Part shown: positions 9,628 through 21,329 of the stretch, in pieces | Position numbering within the stretch: position 1 is the stretch's first letter | Layout of the letters: every line of letters begins with the position of its first letter | Assembly: GCA_002803225.1 (NCBI GenBank) | Contig: NXFV01001062.1 | Span: 1-27,226, forward strand | DNA: 27,226 bases | Reading direction: 5' to 3' | From: Gamarada debralockiae | Lineage: Eukaryota > Ascomycota > Leotiomycetes > Helotiales > Hyphodiscaceae | The notes under the pieces: generated by a model | Seen by the model: only the letters and a program-made list of their open reading frames with translations | Told to the model about the DNA's origin: nothing | Database searches by the model: none | Translations under genes and position numbers: made by a program

Positions 9628-12600
9628 ATGCAGACCCTCACGATGCCAGAGCTCCAGCTCTGCCAATTTCTCAAGAATCACCCTAGCAAGTACAGCAACC
9701 GATACACAGACAGCGCGGAGAACGATCTCCTCCAATCACTGTTCTGGTCTCTAGCTGGCGGACGACCAGACTATCTACGACTGTTCTTCCCGGACAATAC
9801 ACGACCCCTACCCTCTGCGACATGGAAACTCAGAAAAGCTCAGAGCAAGGCAGATGGAGACGAGTTCACCGAGGCAGCGCGAGGCAAGGCGTGCGGACAC
9901 ATCTTCAAGTCGGGCGAAGCTACGTACAGATGCAAGACATGCAGTATGGATGACACCTGTGTCCTTTGCAGCCGTTGCTACGACTCTTCAGATCATACTG
10001 GGCATATGGTTTACGTCAGCGTCTCGATGGGGAACAGCGGATGCTGTGATTGTGGAGATCCAGAGGCCTGGCGATACCCTGTGCATTGCTCGATACATAC
10101 AGACTTTGGGGATGGATCAGGCAATAAAGGCAAGGGGAAGGAACCGAGTCTGCCAGAGGATTTGAAGGAGAGCATTCGCATGACTATCGGAAGAGTGTAC
10201 GACTACATCTGTGATGTGATCTCCTGCTCCCCAGAGCAGCTGCGTCTACCGAAATCAAGGGAGACTATCTTGCTGGATGAGAAGATGTCCCGATTGACGT
10301 CACGATACTATGGTGGAGATATCGTGGAGGATCCATGCGAGTATGCTCTACTGTTATGGAACGACGAGAAGCACACAGTCAACGAAGTCCGTGACCAGGT
10401 GGCCAGAGCATGCAAAGTCACTATGGCAGAAGGTTTGAAGCGAGCCCATGAGACTGATGATGTTGGCCGGAGTATCGTCAAGTATAGCACCGATATCGAT
10501 GATTTGCTCCATGTTTCCAGGGTCATTGAGCAGATCAAAGTCACTGTCACCATCCGCTCTGCCCGAGATACATTCCGAGAGCAAATGTGCGGCACCATCA
10601 TTGAGTGGCTCAGCGATATCGCAGGGTGCAGCGTTGGTCCGGATCACAACATCTTGCGTCGGACCGTTTGCGAAGAGATGCTCAAAGCTTGGAGCGCAGG
10701 CAGCGAGGCTAGCAATGCGGATGTTGGAATGAAAGGAATTCATGACCACGAGAAAGAGGAACGAGAGTACGATGATTATAGAAGCTTGATCATCAACCGC
10801 CAGGCTGAGCTCCGGCGGCAAGCTAATCTTGCCGCTGCCGCAGCAGATTCTGATGATGAAAGCGATGAAAATAACACACCCGACATTGAGATCGAAGAAG
10901 AAATCGGGGACGATGATGGAGCGATGTCTACTGACGACGACGATGATGATGATGGGACACCTTTCCGGCCCATCCCTGCCACGGAAATCTTCACGTTGGA
11001 CGCACAGCCAGGGACTGATACTGAAGGCGATGTTGATATGACGGGAAATGAGGAAGACGATGTAGCCCTGGAAGCGCAAGAAGCCACGATGGCAGGCTAT
11101 CCCCCACCACCGCCACCGCCACCTGCTCCCCAAAGACCACAAGCTAGAGATCGCGACCTTACTCCATCCGACTCCGATACAGCAGAGATGCAACCTCTCA
11201 TTTCCCATAGCTTGTATGCAAAGGCCAATTTGGAGATACCCAAAACTCCCAGAAATACCCTGCCAGAGAAAACACCACCCAAGCCTGCTCGATATTGGCT
11301 TGAAGTCCCAGAGCGATACAACGACAGCTCGCCACTCCAATTGCATGAGAACTTGCAAGAGCGTCTTAGGCTCGATTGGATGATCCTCTTTGATTTACGG
11401 ATGTGGAAGAAAGTGCGCGTCGACCTTCGAGACCTCTATATATCGACGGTGGTAACTATACCCGAGTTCAAGCGTGTACTTGGACTGCGATTTGCGGGTC
11501 TTTACACTACTCTTGCCGAATTGTATCTTATCGCTGATCGGGAACCGGATCATTCGATTATCAACATCTCGCTTCAGATGTTGACGACCCCGACTATCAC
11601 GAGCGAGATTGTCGATAGAGGCAACTTCTTAACCAATCTGATGGCGATCTTATATACCTTCTTAACCACACGACAAGTTGGTCATCCACATGAGATCTTC
11701 CCGAATGCGACTCTTGCCTTCGATTCTGGATCTGTCACGAATCGTCGAATGTACCACTTCTTCATGGATTTGAGATATCTCTTCGGCTCCGAGCATGTGC
11801 AAGGAAAGCTTCGCACAGAAGAGAGATACATGATGCAGTTCTTGGACCTGGTCAAACTTCATCAAGGCATCTGTCCCAATGTAAGAGCCGTTGGAGAACA
11901 TGTAGAATACGAGACCGATGCTTGGATCAGTGCTTCCTTGATCACTCGAGAGATCAATCGTTTGTGCCGACAATTCGCCGAGTCCTTCAAATGGAACGCT
12001 GGTCAAGACCCCACCTACATCGGTAAAGCGATTAGATTGGCTGCCAAGGCAGTGATTCTGAACTCTCTGGGAACCGAGAGAAAGCGCTTTACTCAGGCAG
12101 AGGTCAAGGACGAGATCAAGTTCAAAAAGGTTAGCGACTACGAATTCGACACCACTGAGATGTCGACTAGCGTTGCGCAACATTCTGTTGTCAAGTTCGT
12201 TGTGGAGTCACAGCCGATCAGTTTCCACCATGCACTGCACTATACCCTATCATGGCTCATTGAGTGTGGCAAGAGCATGTCTCGTGAGCAACTCATCGAG
12301 TTGCTCACCTTCACGACACAAGACCTGATTCAAAAGCCCAAGGCCATGGGGCAGAGAACCATGCCGAGTCAGGAATACACACCGGAAGATCACTTAATGG
12401 CTGCCTTCGACTACCCTCTGCGTGTTTGTGCTTGGCTGGCACAAATGAAGACTTCTATGTGGGTTCGAAATGGTATGAGCCTCCGCCACCAGTCAGGCAC
12501 CTATCGCGGAGTCAACCAACGAGACGTATCTCATCACCGCGACATCTTCCTCCTCCAGACGGCAATGGTAGTCTGTCCACCAGCACGAGTCCTTGTTTCT

Positions 12601-15600
12601 ATGATTGATAGGTACGGCTTGGAGCACTGGATGAAGGGGCTTTACGAGTCAAGATCGGAAGGAGTCGATGTGGCGCAGATGCTGGACGTTGCTGAAGATA
12701 TGATCCATCTTCTCATCGTTTTGATCAGTGAGCGGACTTCCTTGGTGTTGCAAGAAGAGTCAAACCCGCATGTACTCGCAATGCGTCGGGATATCACTCA
12801 TGTGCTTTGCTTCAAGCCGTTGTCATTCTCAGAGATCTGTAGCAAACTGCCCGATAAGTTCCAAGATCAAGAGGAGTGCCAGGATATTCTCGATGAGATG
12901 ACCACTTTCAAACCTCCTGAGGGTCTCTCTGATGTCGGGACATTTGAGTTGAAGGAGCAATTCCTCGAGGACATCGATCCTTACATTGCGCACTACAACA
13001 AGAACCAAAGAGAGGAATCCGAAAACGCCTATAAAGCTTGGATTGCCAAGAAGACTGGCCGGGCAGCAGCTGATATCGTATTCGAGCCAAAGCTTCGTCC
13101 AATTGAGTCTGGCGCTTTCTCAGGACTGTCTGCATTCACAAGAACTGGTATCTTTGCCCAGATCATTTACTACGCTCTTCTATATCCTCTCAAGGCTGAG
13201 GAATTCACGCCGACTGTACCCATGACGAGAGTTGAGGCCTTCCTGCAAGTTGTCCTTCATCTTGTCCTGATCGCGGTGTCCGAAGACAAGACTGATGAGG
13301 ACGAAATGTCGGAAGAATCTCTGCAGTCATTTGTCTACATCGCTCTTACAAGCACGGGACGGAGCAACTTCCTCCCTAACGCACCAGCAGCAAGAACTAT
13401 TGCTGCAGTCTTAGAGCTGCTATCTCAGAAAGAGGCCCTCAAAGCTTGCCACACAAAGATTGCCCTCGTTTTGAAGAGAATGCGGCAAAAGCGACCCCGG
13501 AACTTCGAGACTGCGTTCACTAAGCTAGGACTCAATATCGATAGAATAAATACAGCATCGCCTGCGAACAACAATGTCCTCGAGGACCGCGAAAAGAAGA
13601 AGCAAGCGGCGCTGGAACATCAAGCCAAAGTCATGGCCCAATTCCAACAACAGCAGAAGAACTTTCTTGATAACCAGGGTGATATCGATTGGGGCGAGGA
13701 TGATATGAGTGATGAGAATATGGAGGAGGAAGGTGTCGATCACAAAGATTACTGGCAGTTCCCGTCAGGAACCTGCATTCTTTGTCAGGAAGAGACCAAG
13801 GATGGACGTTTGTACGGAACCTTTGCCTTGATGACCAAGAGCTCCATTTTGCGGCAGACGGATTTCAAGGACCCCGACTTCATTCGTGAGGTTGTCAAGA
13901 CACCATCCAGTTTGGACCGCTCGGCAGAGGACATTCGGCCATTCGGCGTCTCGGGCGAAAATCGAGAAGAGGTCCACAAAGTTACTGCAGATGGGAGGGA
14001 GATTGTGACTGAGCGACAATTTATTGGCAAAGGCTTTCCCTCCAAGTCGACACGTACCGGCCCTGTATCTGTCGGATGTGGACACATCATGCATTACAAG
14101 TGCTTCGAACAGTACTACGAGGCCTCAAACCGACGCCATCAGCATCAAATTGCTCGACACCATCCAGAAGAATTGCAACTTAATGAATTCGTCTGTCCGC
14201 TCTGCAAAGCTCTCGGAAATACCTTCTTACCCATAATTTGGGCTCCGAAAGAGGAAATTTATCCCGGGCCCTTGCAGACAAACTCTGACTTCAAGAGCTG
14301 GGTGAAGCGCTTTGCCAGTGCATTCGAGGGGAGTGTAAGTAGTTCTCGGAGCAATTTTCCTCAGATTCGGATTTCTATCTTTCATTTCTGTTGAGCAATT
14401 GTCGCCAAAGTCTAAAACTCACGATGCTCGCTCAGTTTTAATCTTTCATTTCCATTGCGCAATTGCTAAGTCTGAAATATCTATAGGAAAACGTTAGGGT
14501 CCGAACCGAGAAAATCGACGCAAAGATCCACGGAACGAACAGTCACATCATGTCCTTATTCACTCAGAATAATTCAACGATCGCAAGTCCGTTGGTTGCC
14601 AAGATGTCGGAATTACTGATGGATGCTTGGAATCCTACGTCTCCGATAGTCGCTCCCCCATTCGTCCCCGCGAACGTACGAATTCCCGTACCGGATCCGA
14701 GTCCTATCTGGGGTGATGGTGTCGCATCACCCGCTGGTCCCGCAGATAATGACGCTTCAGTGACTGTATCACCCATGAAGGAGCTCGTCGATATCTACCG
14801 CCGGTTGAGGGATACCATGATCAAAAACGAGCTACCTGTAAACCCGACACCGACTCTCGTCGAAAACTCACAGAATGATCTTTGCGGGAGTGATACGTTG
14901 GCCCAGACCCTAGGTATCTCAATATCTTCGGTGGAAATTCAACAACGAGGTGTTAACGCACAACCCGGCATGACCCTTCTCGATACTATTCCTCAACAAG
15001 CCATCACCCACCTTCGAGTCCTTGCAGAAACAGCATCGTCTTACGTGTCCATTGGTGGCATCAAATACGCAGGTGATAACAGAGTTGCTAAGGAGTTCTG
15101 CGAAGATTACGAGCGTCAGTACTACCAACTCTTCATGAGAGAACCTTATCCCTCAGAGAACTGGAAAGGCCGCAACAGTCAAGTCGCACCTTTACTGGAT
15201 CAAGACATCTTTGTGTTTCTAACTGAATGTACTTTGTGCCTGGCACAAGTGGATGAGATCGAGATCATGCACCTTGTCCGTCTCTGTTATCTTGCGGAGC
15301 TAGTGAAGGTAGTCTTGAAGATGGGACGCCTTATGGATAACTCGATCTGGGAGAAAGCGGTTGCTCCTACAAGTGACAATGACAATGCAGACTTGACGAA
15401 TTTCACTACCTTCTACAGTCTGATTTGGAGCCGAGATAAGCCTAATAGCCAAGCCATTCACGATAGGAGAAAGATGGTTGTTGGTCGCCAAGGACTGGCA
15501 CAAGCACGGAAATTCATTCAGACCTACGCTACGGCATTCCTCAGAAAGGTCGTTGTACTCCTGCACGTTCGATATGGAGTGGTATTCCACAACCACATTT

Positions 15601-16525
15601 CGTCCAATCCGGATGCCCCTGAGTAAGTATTTCCTTCAACAGAAATTCCCCCTACTGCGGATCGCGCTCGACTGTCCTCCTCTTTTATGCGATTATTTTT
15701 CCGCGGCAAATGTCCTAGATTTATGCTATCCACTATCTTTCTCCTCAATCGAGCGGTTACTGACACCGGACTTTTACAGATTAGATCGCTTGGCCGAGGC
15801 GTTACGGCTACCATCCCTGGATGAGATGTTCTCGCTCATCCCAGGAGATGATGCCGGCACGGCTGTTCAGGTACTTTCAGGTTGGTGGATTGCCCATAGC
15901 CAGGAATATAATGGCAATGTCGAGTCAACCGATAGTATTTCTCTCACCCACCCTACCATCTTCGAACTCATCGGCTTGCCCAAGAACTACGACACCTTGA
16001 TGGAAGAGACGATGAAACGACGTTGCCCCACGACTGGAAAGGATGTCTCCGACCCCATGTTGTGCCTGTTCTGCGGAGAGATCTTCTGCGGGCAAAGCAT
16101 TTGTTGCCTAAAGGAGGGTCCAGAGCGTAGAGGCAGACGCGCACAGCAGATTGGGGGTGCGCAGCAGCATATGTTGAAGTTCGTAATCCCCACCTATTTT
16201 GCATCGCTCCCTTCATATTAACCGTTGAAATCCCTTGCTAACGAGCTTAAATTATAGGTGCCAAAAGAACATCGGACTATACATCAATATCCGCAAATGC
16301 TGCGTATTCTACCTCTACCATGAATCCGGCTCCTGGATGGTAGCTCCATACATTGATAAGTATGGTGAAGTCGACCCCGGATTGCGGCATTCGAGACAGC
16401 TGTTCTTGAACCAGAAACGATATGACGCACTACTTCGAACTGTTTGGTTGAACCACGGTGTGCCCAGCGTTATCAGCAGGAAGCTAGAGATGGATATCAA
16501 CAATGGTGGGTGGGAGACTATTTGA
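9628..16525 (+). CDS. UBR1: UBR1, E3 ubiquitin ligase of the N-end rule pathway
   Basis: Four exons, 9628-14334, 14487-15622, 15780-16178 and 16258-16525; GT-AG introns of 152, 157 and 79 bp; 2169 residues. Order: N-terminal helices (CQFLKNHPSKYSNRY); UBR box at about 87-158 (GKACGHIF, TYRCKTCS, CVLCSRCYDSSDHTGH, GCCDCGDPEAW), which binds type-1 basic N-degrons; ClpS-like domain from about 236 (ALLLWNDEKHTVNEV), for bulky hydrophobic N-degrons; an acidic Asp/Glu tract near 408-445 and a proline run near 492; a long helical region; RING-H2 at about 1383-1526 (CILC, VGCGHIMHYKC, CPLC); C-terminal autoinhibitory region with CCVFYLYHESGSW and the family-typical ending. It pairs with the Rad6-type E2 in cytosol and nucleus. 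A second ATG at 9643 is also possible. The gene looks complete. Confidence 0.96.
14377..14465 (+). repeat. Imperfect direct repeat inside UBR1 intron 1
   Basis: ATCTTTCATTTCTGTTGAGC (14377) and ATCTTTCATTTCCATTGCGC (14441) are both followed by AATTG and then an AAGTCT-containing tail. The copies lie 64 bp apart and suggest a local duplication that lengthened the first intron. Confidence 0.75.
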
Positions 16526-16896
16526 ATGGGAGAAATGGAACTGCTCATTCATTATGAATGATTGACTTTCGGGCGTTGAATGATGAATCAGGGATGGATT
16601 TTAAGCTTGGAGTGAGTGGTGTTTGACGAATTTGCTATCGAGATGACTTTATGCATGGGCTTCGGAGGGTAGATTGGTAGATAGCGAATTCTGTCTTGGA
16701 CCTCTTTTGCACATCGCCCAGATGGACCTCCACAATTCTAATCGTTTAAAGGAAGTGAAGGATTGATATCTGCGGCAACACTCTGTGGATTCTCTGCGAC
16801 TTGGACTCGAATGATATGCAGTATGGGAGGGGTGTAGTCAAGACGCGACTTTGGTGTGCCTCCTGGTCTATGTAATCTAGGTGAGATTCTTATGAT
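16526..16896. other. UBR1 3' flank
   Basis: No gene is recognised. It carries the 3' untranslated region of UBR1 and ends at the inverted-repeat element. TGAATGAT / ATGAATGATTGA / TTGAATGATGAATCA in the first 70 bp is a small repetitive patch. Confidence 0.5.
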
Positions 16897-17035
16897 TATC
16901 CCTTCGCATGTGAGTTTACAAGCGACTTGGCAAGAACGCGTGCTGGCCAATAGAACCCTACACTGTCGCGCCGTTTTAACGTGATAATTGGTCTGTTCGC
17001 CAAGTCGCTTGTAAACTCTCACATGCGAGGGGATA
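16897..17035. mobile_element. MITE-like element with terminal inverted repeats of about 40 bp
   Basis: The left arm TATCCCTTCGCATGTGAG (16897) through GTTTACAAGCGACTTGGC to about 16937 is matched on the opposite strand by the right arm 16995-17035, which reads GTTCGCCAAGTCGCTTG ... ACATGCGAGGGGATA. The arms differ at a few bases and by a 2-bp gap. Between them lie about 57 bp with no coding potential. TA at both outer ends fits a Tc1/mariner-type target duplication. The whole unit is 139 bp. It has no transposase and would need one supplied in trans. Confidence 0.75.
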
Positions 17036-17480
17036 AAGACCATTACACATGACTTAGGAAAATCCTAAAGTGCCTTAGATCCTTAGGCATCAATTCCTTT
17101 AAGGCCATTACAAGAGACGTATTTGTTTGAGCCAAGGCTTAGCATTAGTATAGTTCTAGGTTCAATCTTAATGCTATTATAGCTAGCCTAGCGTAGTTTG
17201 GTAGAGTCTTATACATAATCTTGAGCTCTTCCTAGAGTTCTTCTTCTCTCCTTAGCTTAGTTTTCTACATCTTAGTGCAATACTATTATGCTCTTCTTGA
17301 GGCCTTTATATAGTGCCGTGACAGTAGCTTTATAACTTATATGAGATAGTTGGTCTGCTATAGTAGCTTACTTGGTGCCTGAGGCTAGCCAAGGAATTGA
17401 TTCTGAATTAATAAGATTCAATTCCTTTGATTCTGGCATTGATACTATTGATTCGCTTATTTACTGTATTAGAATCGAGC
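17036..17480. other. AT-rich, low-complexity degenerate DNA
   Basis: Composition changes sharply after the inverted-repeat element: TTAG, CTAG and TATA words recur and C and G are depleted. This resembles old repeat DNA worn down by RIP. No coding frame is supported. It abuts the truncated transporter and may contain its unrecognisable 5' part. Confidence 0.55.
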
Positions 17481-18531
17481 CTGGACAAGAGTATGGTCTT
17501 CATTCCCATTATCACCCGTTCATTCATCCTGCACATATCAGCTGGTTGGCAGTAGTCTTACTACCTGGGAATTATCCTTTCCATCATTGCAATCATGCTC
17601 TATCAATTCATGTACCACCCACCAACTACACCCAACTCCACATTCAAGGTAAAACCAAACATGAACAAGTGGCTGAACTTGATTACAGCAGTATCTTCCT
17701 ATTCATGATTGGCATGGTACTTTTCCTCATTGGTTTGAGTTGAGGAGGAACTGTTTATCTATGGAAGAGTGCACAGGTTCCTTGCACACCGTTGTTTGGG
17801 GTTGCTACCCTCGCTGCTCTTGGGTTCTGCAGTACGTCCATAATTCTCCTCACTTAACCCACAAAGTATGATACTAATCATCCTCCCAGAGATGTACTTC
17901 GTCAAACACACAGCCCTCATCCCACCCCATCTCTTCCACAATATCAGTTATATCGCCATTTTCTTGTGTGCAACGATTGGAGCCATGATCTACTACTCAA
18001 TGACTCTCCTCTGGCCAACTATAATTGGCACCGTATACACCACCAACATCCTCACAATCAGCTAGCAGTCTTCCGTCATCAGTGGTGGCATTTTCCTCAA
18101 CCAAACACTGGGTGGCTTCGCCATCTCCTTCGTTCCCGCGATCAAATACCAGATCTGTCATTGCTGCATGTCTCTCATTCGCCTTCATCACGTCTCTATT
18201 ATCAATCTCACATGGCAAAGCGGGACATACAGCGTTCATCACCCTAGATGTTTTAGCTTGTGTCAGTATTGGGTACATAGATAGCATCACATTCCCGGCA
18301 GTCACACTCATTATCAAAACACAAGATATCAGCCTCGCTACCAGCATCCTAGGTTCCATCCATGCAGCAGGCAATACAGTTGCACAAGCACTCTATGTCT
18401 CTGTCCTCAACACAAACTCCCACCTATCTACCACAAACATCACTCCTGCCACAGTGAAAGCTGGTCTTCTATCTTCTTCTCTCCCAGAGCTCTTCGCAGA
18501 CATCACAGCAGGCAACTTCTCCGTACATTAA
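17480..18531 (+). pseudogene. TRI12-type MFS transporter pseudogene, 5'-truncated
   Basis: Fragments in three frames line up with the central and C-terminal part of fungal TRI12/siderophore-type MFS exporters: SAGWQ*SYYLGIILS; NYTQLHIQGKTK; IFLFMIGMVLFLIGLS* followed by GGTVYLWKSA; ALIPPHLFHN; TIIGTVYTTNILTIS* followed by QSSVISGG; TLGGFAISFVP; LATSILGSIHAAGNTVAQAL; SSLPELFADITAGNFS. Stops at 17553 (TAG), 17741 (TGA) and 18063 (TAG) each sit where the family has Trp. Frames shift near 17620 and 18150. One intron, 17832-17889, is still recognisable. About the first third of a normal protein of roughly 580 residues is missing. It would have been a plasma-membrane proton-driven exporter; the substrate cannot be told. 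It is dead. Confidence 0.88.
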
Positions 18532-19782
18532 AGTGTTTTATGTCATGGTCCTATTTGGTACTATTTTGATTTGGCGACATGCTTTGTGCTGAATATAGAG
18601 AGGTTTTTGGGGAATAACATTGCGAAACGATTGCAGGGGATGGGGAAGGGAGGGCGGGAATGGGAAGATAGAGGTCACTGAGATGAGGGGCGAGGAAGTG
18701 TTTGAAGGAGAAAAATGAAGGCAAAACTCTCGGTTGGAACTTATGTATTGGGTTGCTAGTAATGAATTTACAGCTTCGTCGTATTTCAACACATTAGTCC
18801 CTGCAACGATACAACATGCCCACCCACCTCCAAACCTTCTTTTCTGTCCCTTAACCTCTTCCTTCCACAGTTCCCTCTACCCTTTTCAAGCAAGCACCTT
18901 CAGCTACATCGCAAGCTCCACATACGGAATGAGCAGCAATCTTGGTGGCCATGTTTTTTCCGTTACAAGACCCTCCAAAGTCATTCCAGCTCTTAATTGT
19001 ATGCTCAATTGGATTAGCCTAAGTTCATTAGCGCCAAAACCCTCTATAGCCCGCAGCGTAGGACAAGCGAAAAGTCTTGACCACAAATATGTCGCACACA
19101 AGACATCCACGTTCCACAACGAAACTGAAAAGCAGCGATGATTGACCATGCCCTTTGCGATTCTAAAAGAATTGCAAGCCAAAGTTTTGGCTCGAATCGA
19201 CTGGGTCAAATCCGGCGTTCACGTGGTCGTACGTACTTCGTACAGCGGGGAAGTGGGACAGCCGCTTACAAGTGGACACGTCATATCGGGTAGCGACAGT
19301 GAGGTTAAAATGAAGTCCTCTATATACAGGCGGGCAAATAGCAGTCTAAAGTAAGGAAGAAGTCTTCTGCTCGCCAAGAAGCATGTACATGTACAGAATT
19401 GAGGACCCAAAACCCAAAGAAGTTGACCCCGAACGCCGCTTCGCTGCCCATATGAGTCGCCCTGCTCCTCCACAATGTCCCAATGCAACGCCCATAATTA
19501 ACCAATCCCCCCCCCCTCTTTCCATCTTGATGGCCATATGTGTATCGTCGTGTCGATCGTTACAAGCGTATCCAACGTATCAAAGGAAGAAGAAACCAAA
19601 AAATAAAAATAAAAATAAAAAATAAAAAACAAACCGGATTGAGGTTGAAGTTTCATCCCTTAGTCAGGCAGGTGCCCGTCATCCGTTCCCAGTCTTGACT
19701 TTTGAATAATTGGACAAAACAGTGGCTCCACTACACCATATCAAAGCAAAGCCGCCGACCTTTTTTTGTGAGAAAAGTAGTC
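18532..19782. other. Long intergenic region, no gene recognised
   Basis: Open frames up to 135 codons occur (for example 18734-19141 plus, 18904-19209 minus), but they overlap one another, begin at non-ATG codons or lack any family feature. The region contains a C-run at about 19507-19516 and an A-rich microsatellite at 19598-19630. It is the 3' flank of both the transporter relic and the ankyrin gene, which converge here. Confidence 0.5.
19598..19630. repeat. A-rich (AAAAAT)n microsatellite
   Basis: About five irregular AAAAAT/AAAAAAT units in a row, followed by an A-run. Such tracts are usual in fungal intergenic DNA and no function is implied. Confidence 0.85.
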
Positions 19783-21329
19783 CTACAAGATTAAGGGCGA
19801 ATGTGCTTGGAGAACGTGGAGAACGTCGTTGTATCCTTTTGCCAACGCGAATTGCGTCACTGTTAGGTCGTCATGATCAGACACATCGTCAATATTAGCT
19901 CCATGTTGCAGAAGATAATATACGACATTCGGTCTTCTATTGCTCACAGCAGCCTGAAGAGGTGTGTCAACATGTGGCACCAATAAAGGATTGACGTCGG
20001 CTCCGTTCTCTACCAGCAACTCGATGAAGGGAAGGGGACAGTTGAATAAGATTGCAACGACAAGGATCGTCCGGTAACAGTAATCCCTGTCTTCCATGCG
20101 TAGCCTGCGAACCTCATGGTTGAGTTTGGCAAAACGATCAAGTAATGCCCTCCCGACATCCTCAAAATTGAATAAGGACAGGAATAGTGGCGTCCTGCCG
20201 AATGCGTCTCTTCTCTCAAGTTCAGAGTCAGTGCAATTGTGAATCATAGCGATGGCAACTGGTAGTCCGTCTGCTATGGCGCTGTGGAGCGGCGGGGAGC
20301 CCATGATATCAACATCGCTGACGCGATCCAACTCATCTAAGTCTGCCAGAGTCGTGGGCGTATGGCCAAGTCTCATCATCCGATGTTGCGGCGGGAACGG
20401 GGTTTGAATAGGGACTTTCAACTCGTGGTGGCCTGTGGCCCGGGACAGGAAGATTGTATTGATTGTTTCAGAGGATATCTTCATCGAGTCGGCCAACTTT
20501 CGTCGAATGCCATCTTTGTCGGCGTTAGGGACTCCTGGCAGCCCCAGAATTTGCTCCAAGCACTCCTCTCCCTGGATGTCTTCTCCATTTTCGAAGTAGA
20601 AATTGGCAACTTTCAAGAGCAACTTCCAGTGTGTCGTAGATGATTTGAACGCCGGTGACTGATGTACTTGCAACGCTCGAAGGTAACCCCTTTCAGCGGC
20701 ATTTGTCTCACCTTTTTGGGCAAACTGGTCGGCAAGCACTTCTAAATTCCCAAGCTTGGTGTGTATATTGGCCTTTGTGTCCTCCAGAACCTTTAAAAGT
20801 AAACCGCGTCTGGGAACAACTTCATAGGCATCCTCAAGATGGGGTTGGTCTTGTTGCGCAGTAGGTGATTCGAAAGCAACGTGTGCTTCTTCAAGGAGTT
20901 TCTTCTCCACTGCAATCTCTCTCAGAAGTTCCGTTAGAGCTTGTGTTGATCTGTCTCACCGTTAGTTACATTCCTGAAGATCGAAAGGCATATAGGGAGA
21001 GTCCAACTTCCGCATCTCATCGCGCTCTTCTTCTCTCCCACAAGGTTCGACAGGATCTTGTCCAACAGAAGCCATGTTGCCGGTGCCTTGAGCTCGTTGA
21101 ACCCTACTCGGTTGTTTCGCCTTCCGTTCGGGTGCACTACATGTACGGTCCCCCTGTATGCAACCCAAGCATCTCTCTTGTATTGCACGGTCGGGTTCCC
21201 AGCGTCGACTCAAGGGCATGCACTAGTTCCAGTCAATCCTGAACACAACCTGTAGGCACTGCTGCACATCAAACTTACCTTCTGTTTCAAACGTCGACAC
21301 TCACTGCACTTATCAACACCTCGGGCCAT
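19783..21329 (-). CDS. Zn-cluster, TPR-like and ankyrin-repeat protein
   Basis: Model: exons 21329-21279, 21222-21008 and 20950-19783, introns 21223-21278 (56 bp) and 20951-21007 (57 bp); 477 residues. Splicing gives CSECRRLKQKC at residues 8-18 and, 16 residues on, CLGCIQGDRTC, a CX2CX6C-X16-CX2CX6C cluster like fungal Zn(II)2Cys6 DNA-binding domains. A charged, probably coiled-coil stretch follows (REEERDEMRK ... REIAVEKKLLEEAHV), then helical TPR-like repeats at about 150-245 (NLEVLADQFAQKGETNAAER), then ankyrin repeats at about 305-475 (GSPPLHSAIADG, FGRTPLFLSL, DTPLQAAVSNRRPNVVYYLL). It diverges from the NACHT-ankyrin gene. It may be a nuclear regulator bound through its repeats, but that is inference. 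The second intron's weak donor (GTTGGA) is supported by exact phase agreement. Confidence 0.75.

Noticed and set aside
10354..11358. 334-codon open frame on the minus strand
   Set aside because: It is fully antisense to the UBR1 coding exon, with no domain of its own.
14550..16221. Separate genes downstream of the first UBR1 exon
   Set aside because: Introns at 14335-14486, 15623-15779 and 16179-16257 join these frames exactly, and they encode the UBR1 C-terminus.
18734..19209. Open frames of 135 (plus) and 101 (minus) codons
   Set aside because: They overlap on opposite strands, the longer one starts at a non-ATG codon, and neither shows a family motif, splice context or promoter.
20934..21188. 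Alternative frame in the Zn-cluster/ankyrin gene (reading ATWLLLDKILSNL), spliced by a 50-bp intron with donor GTGAGA
   Set aside because: It has good splice signals but leaves the CLGCIQGDRTC half of the zinc cluster out of frame; the model with intron 20951-21007 keeps the whole cluster in frame.
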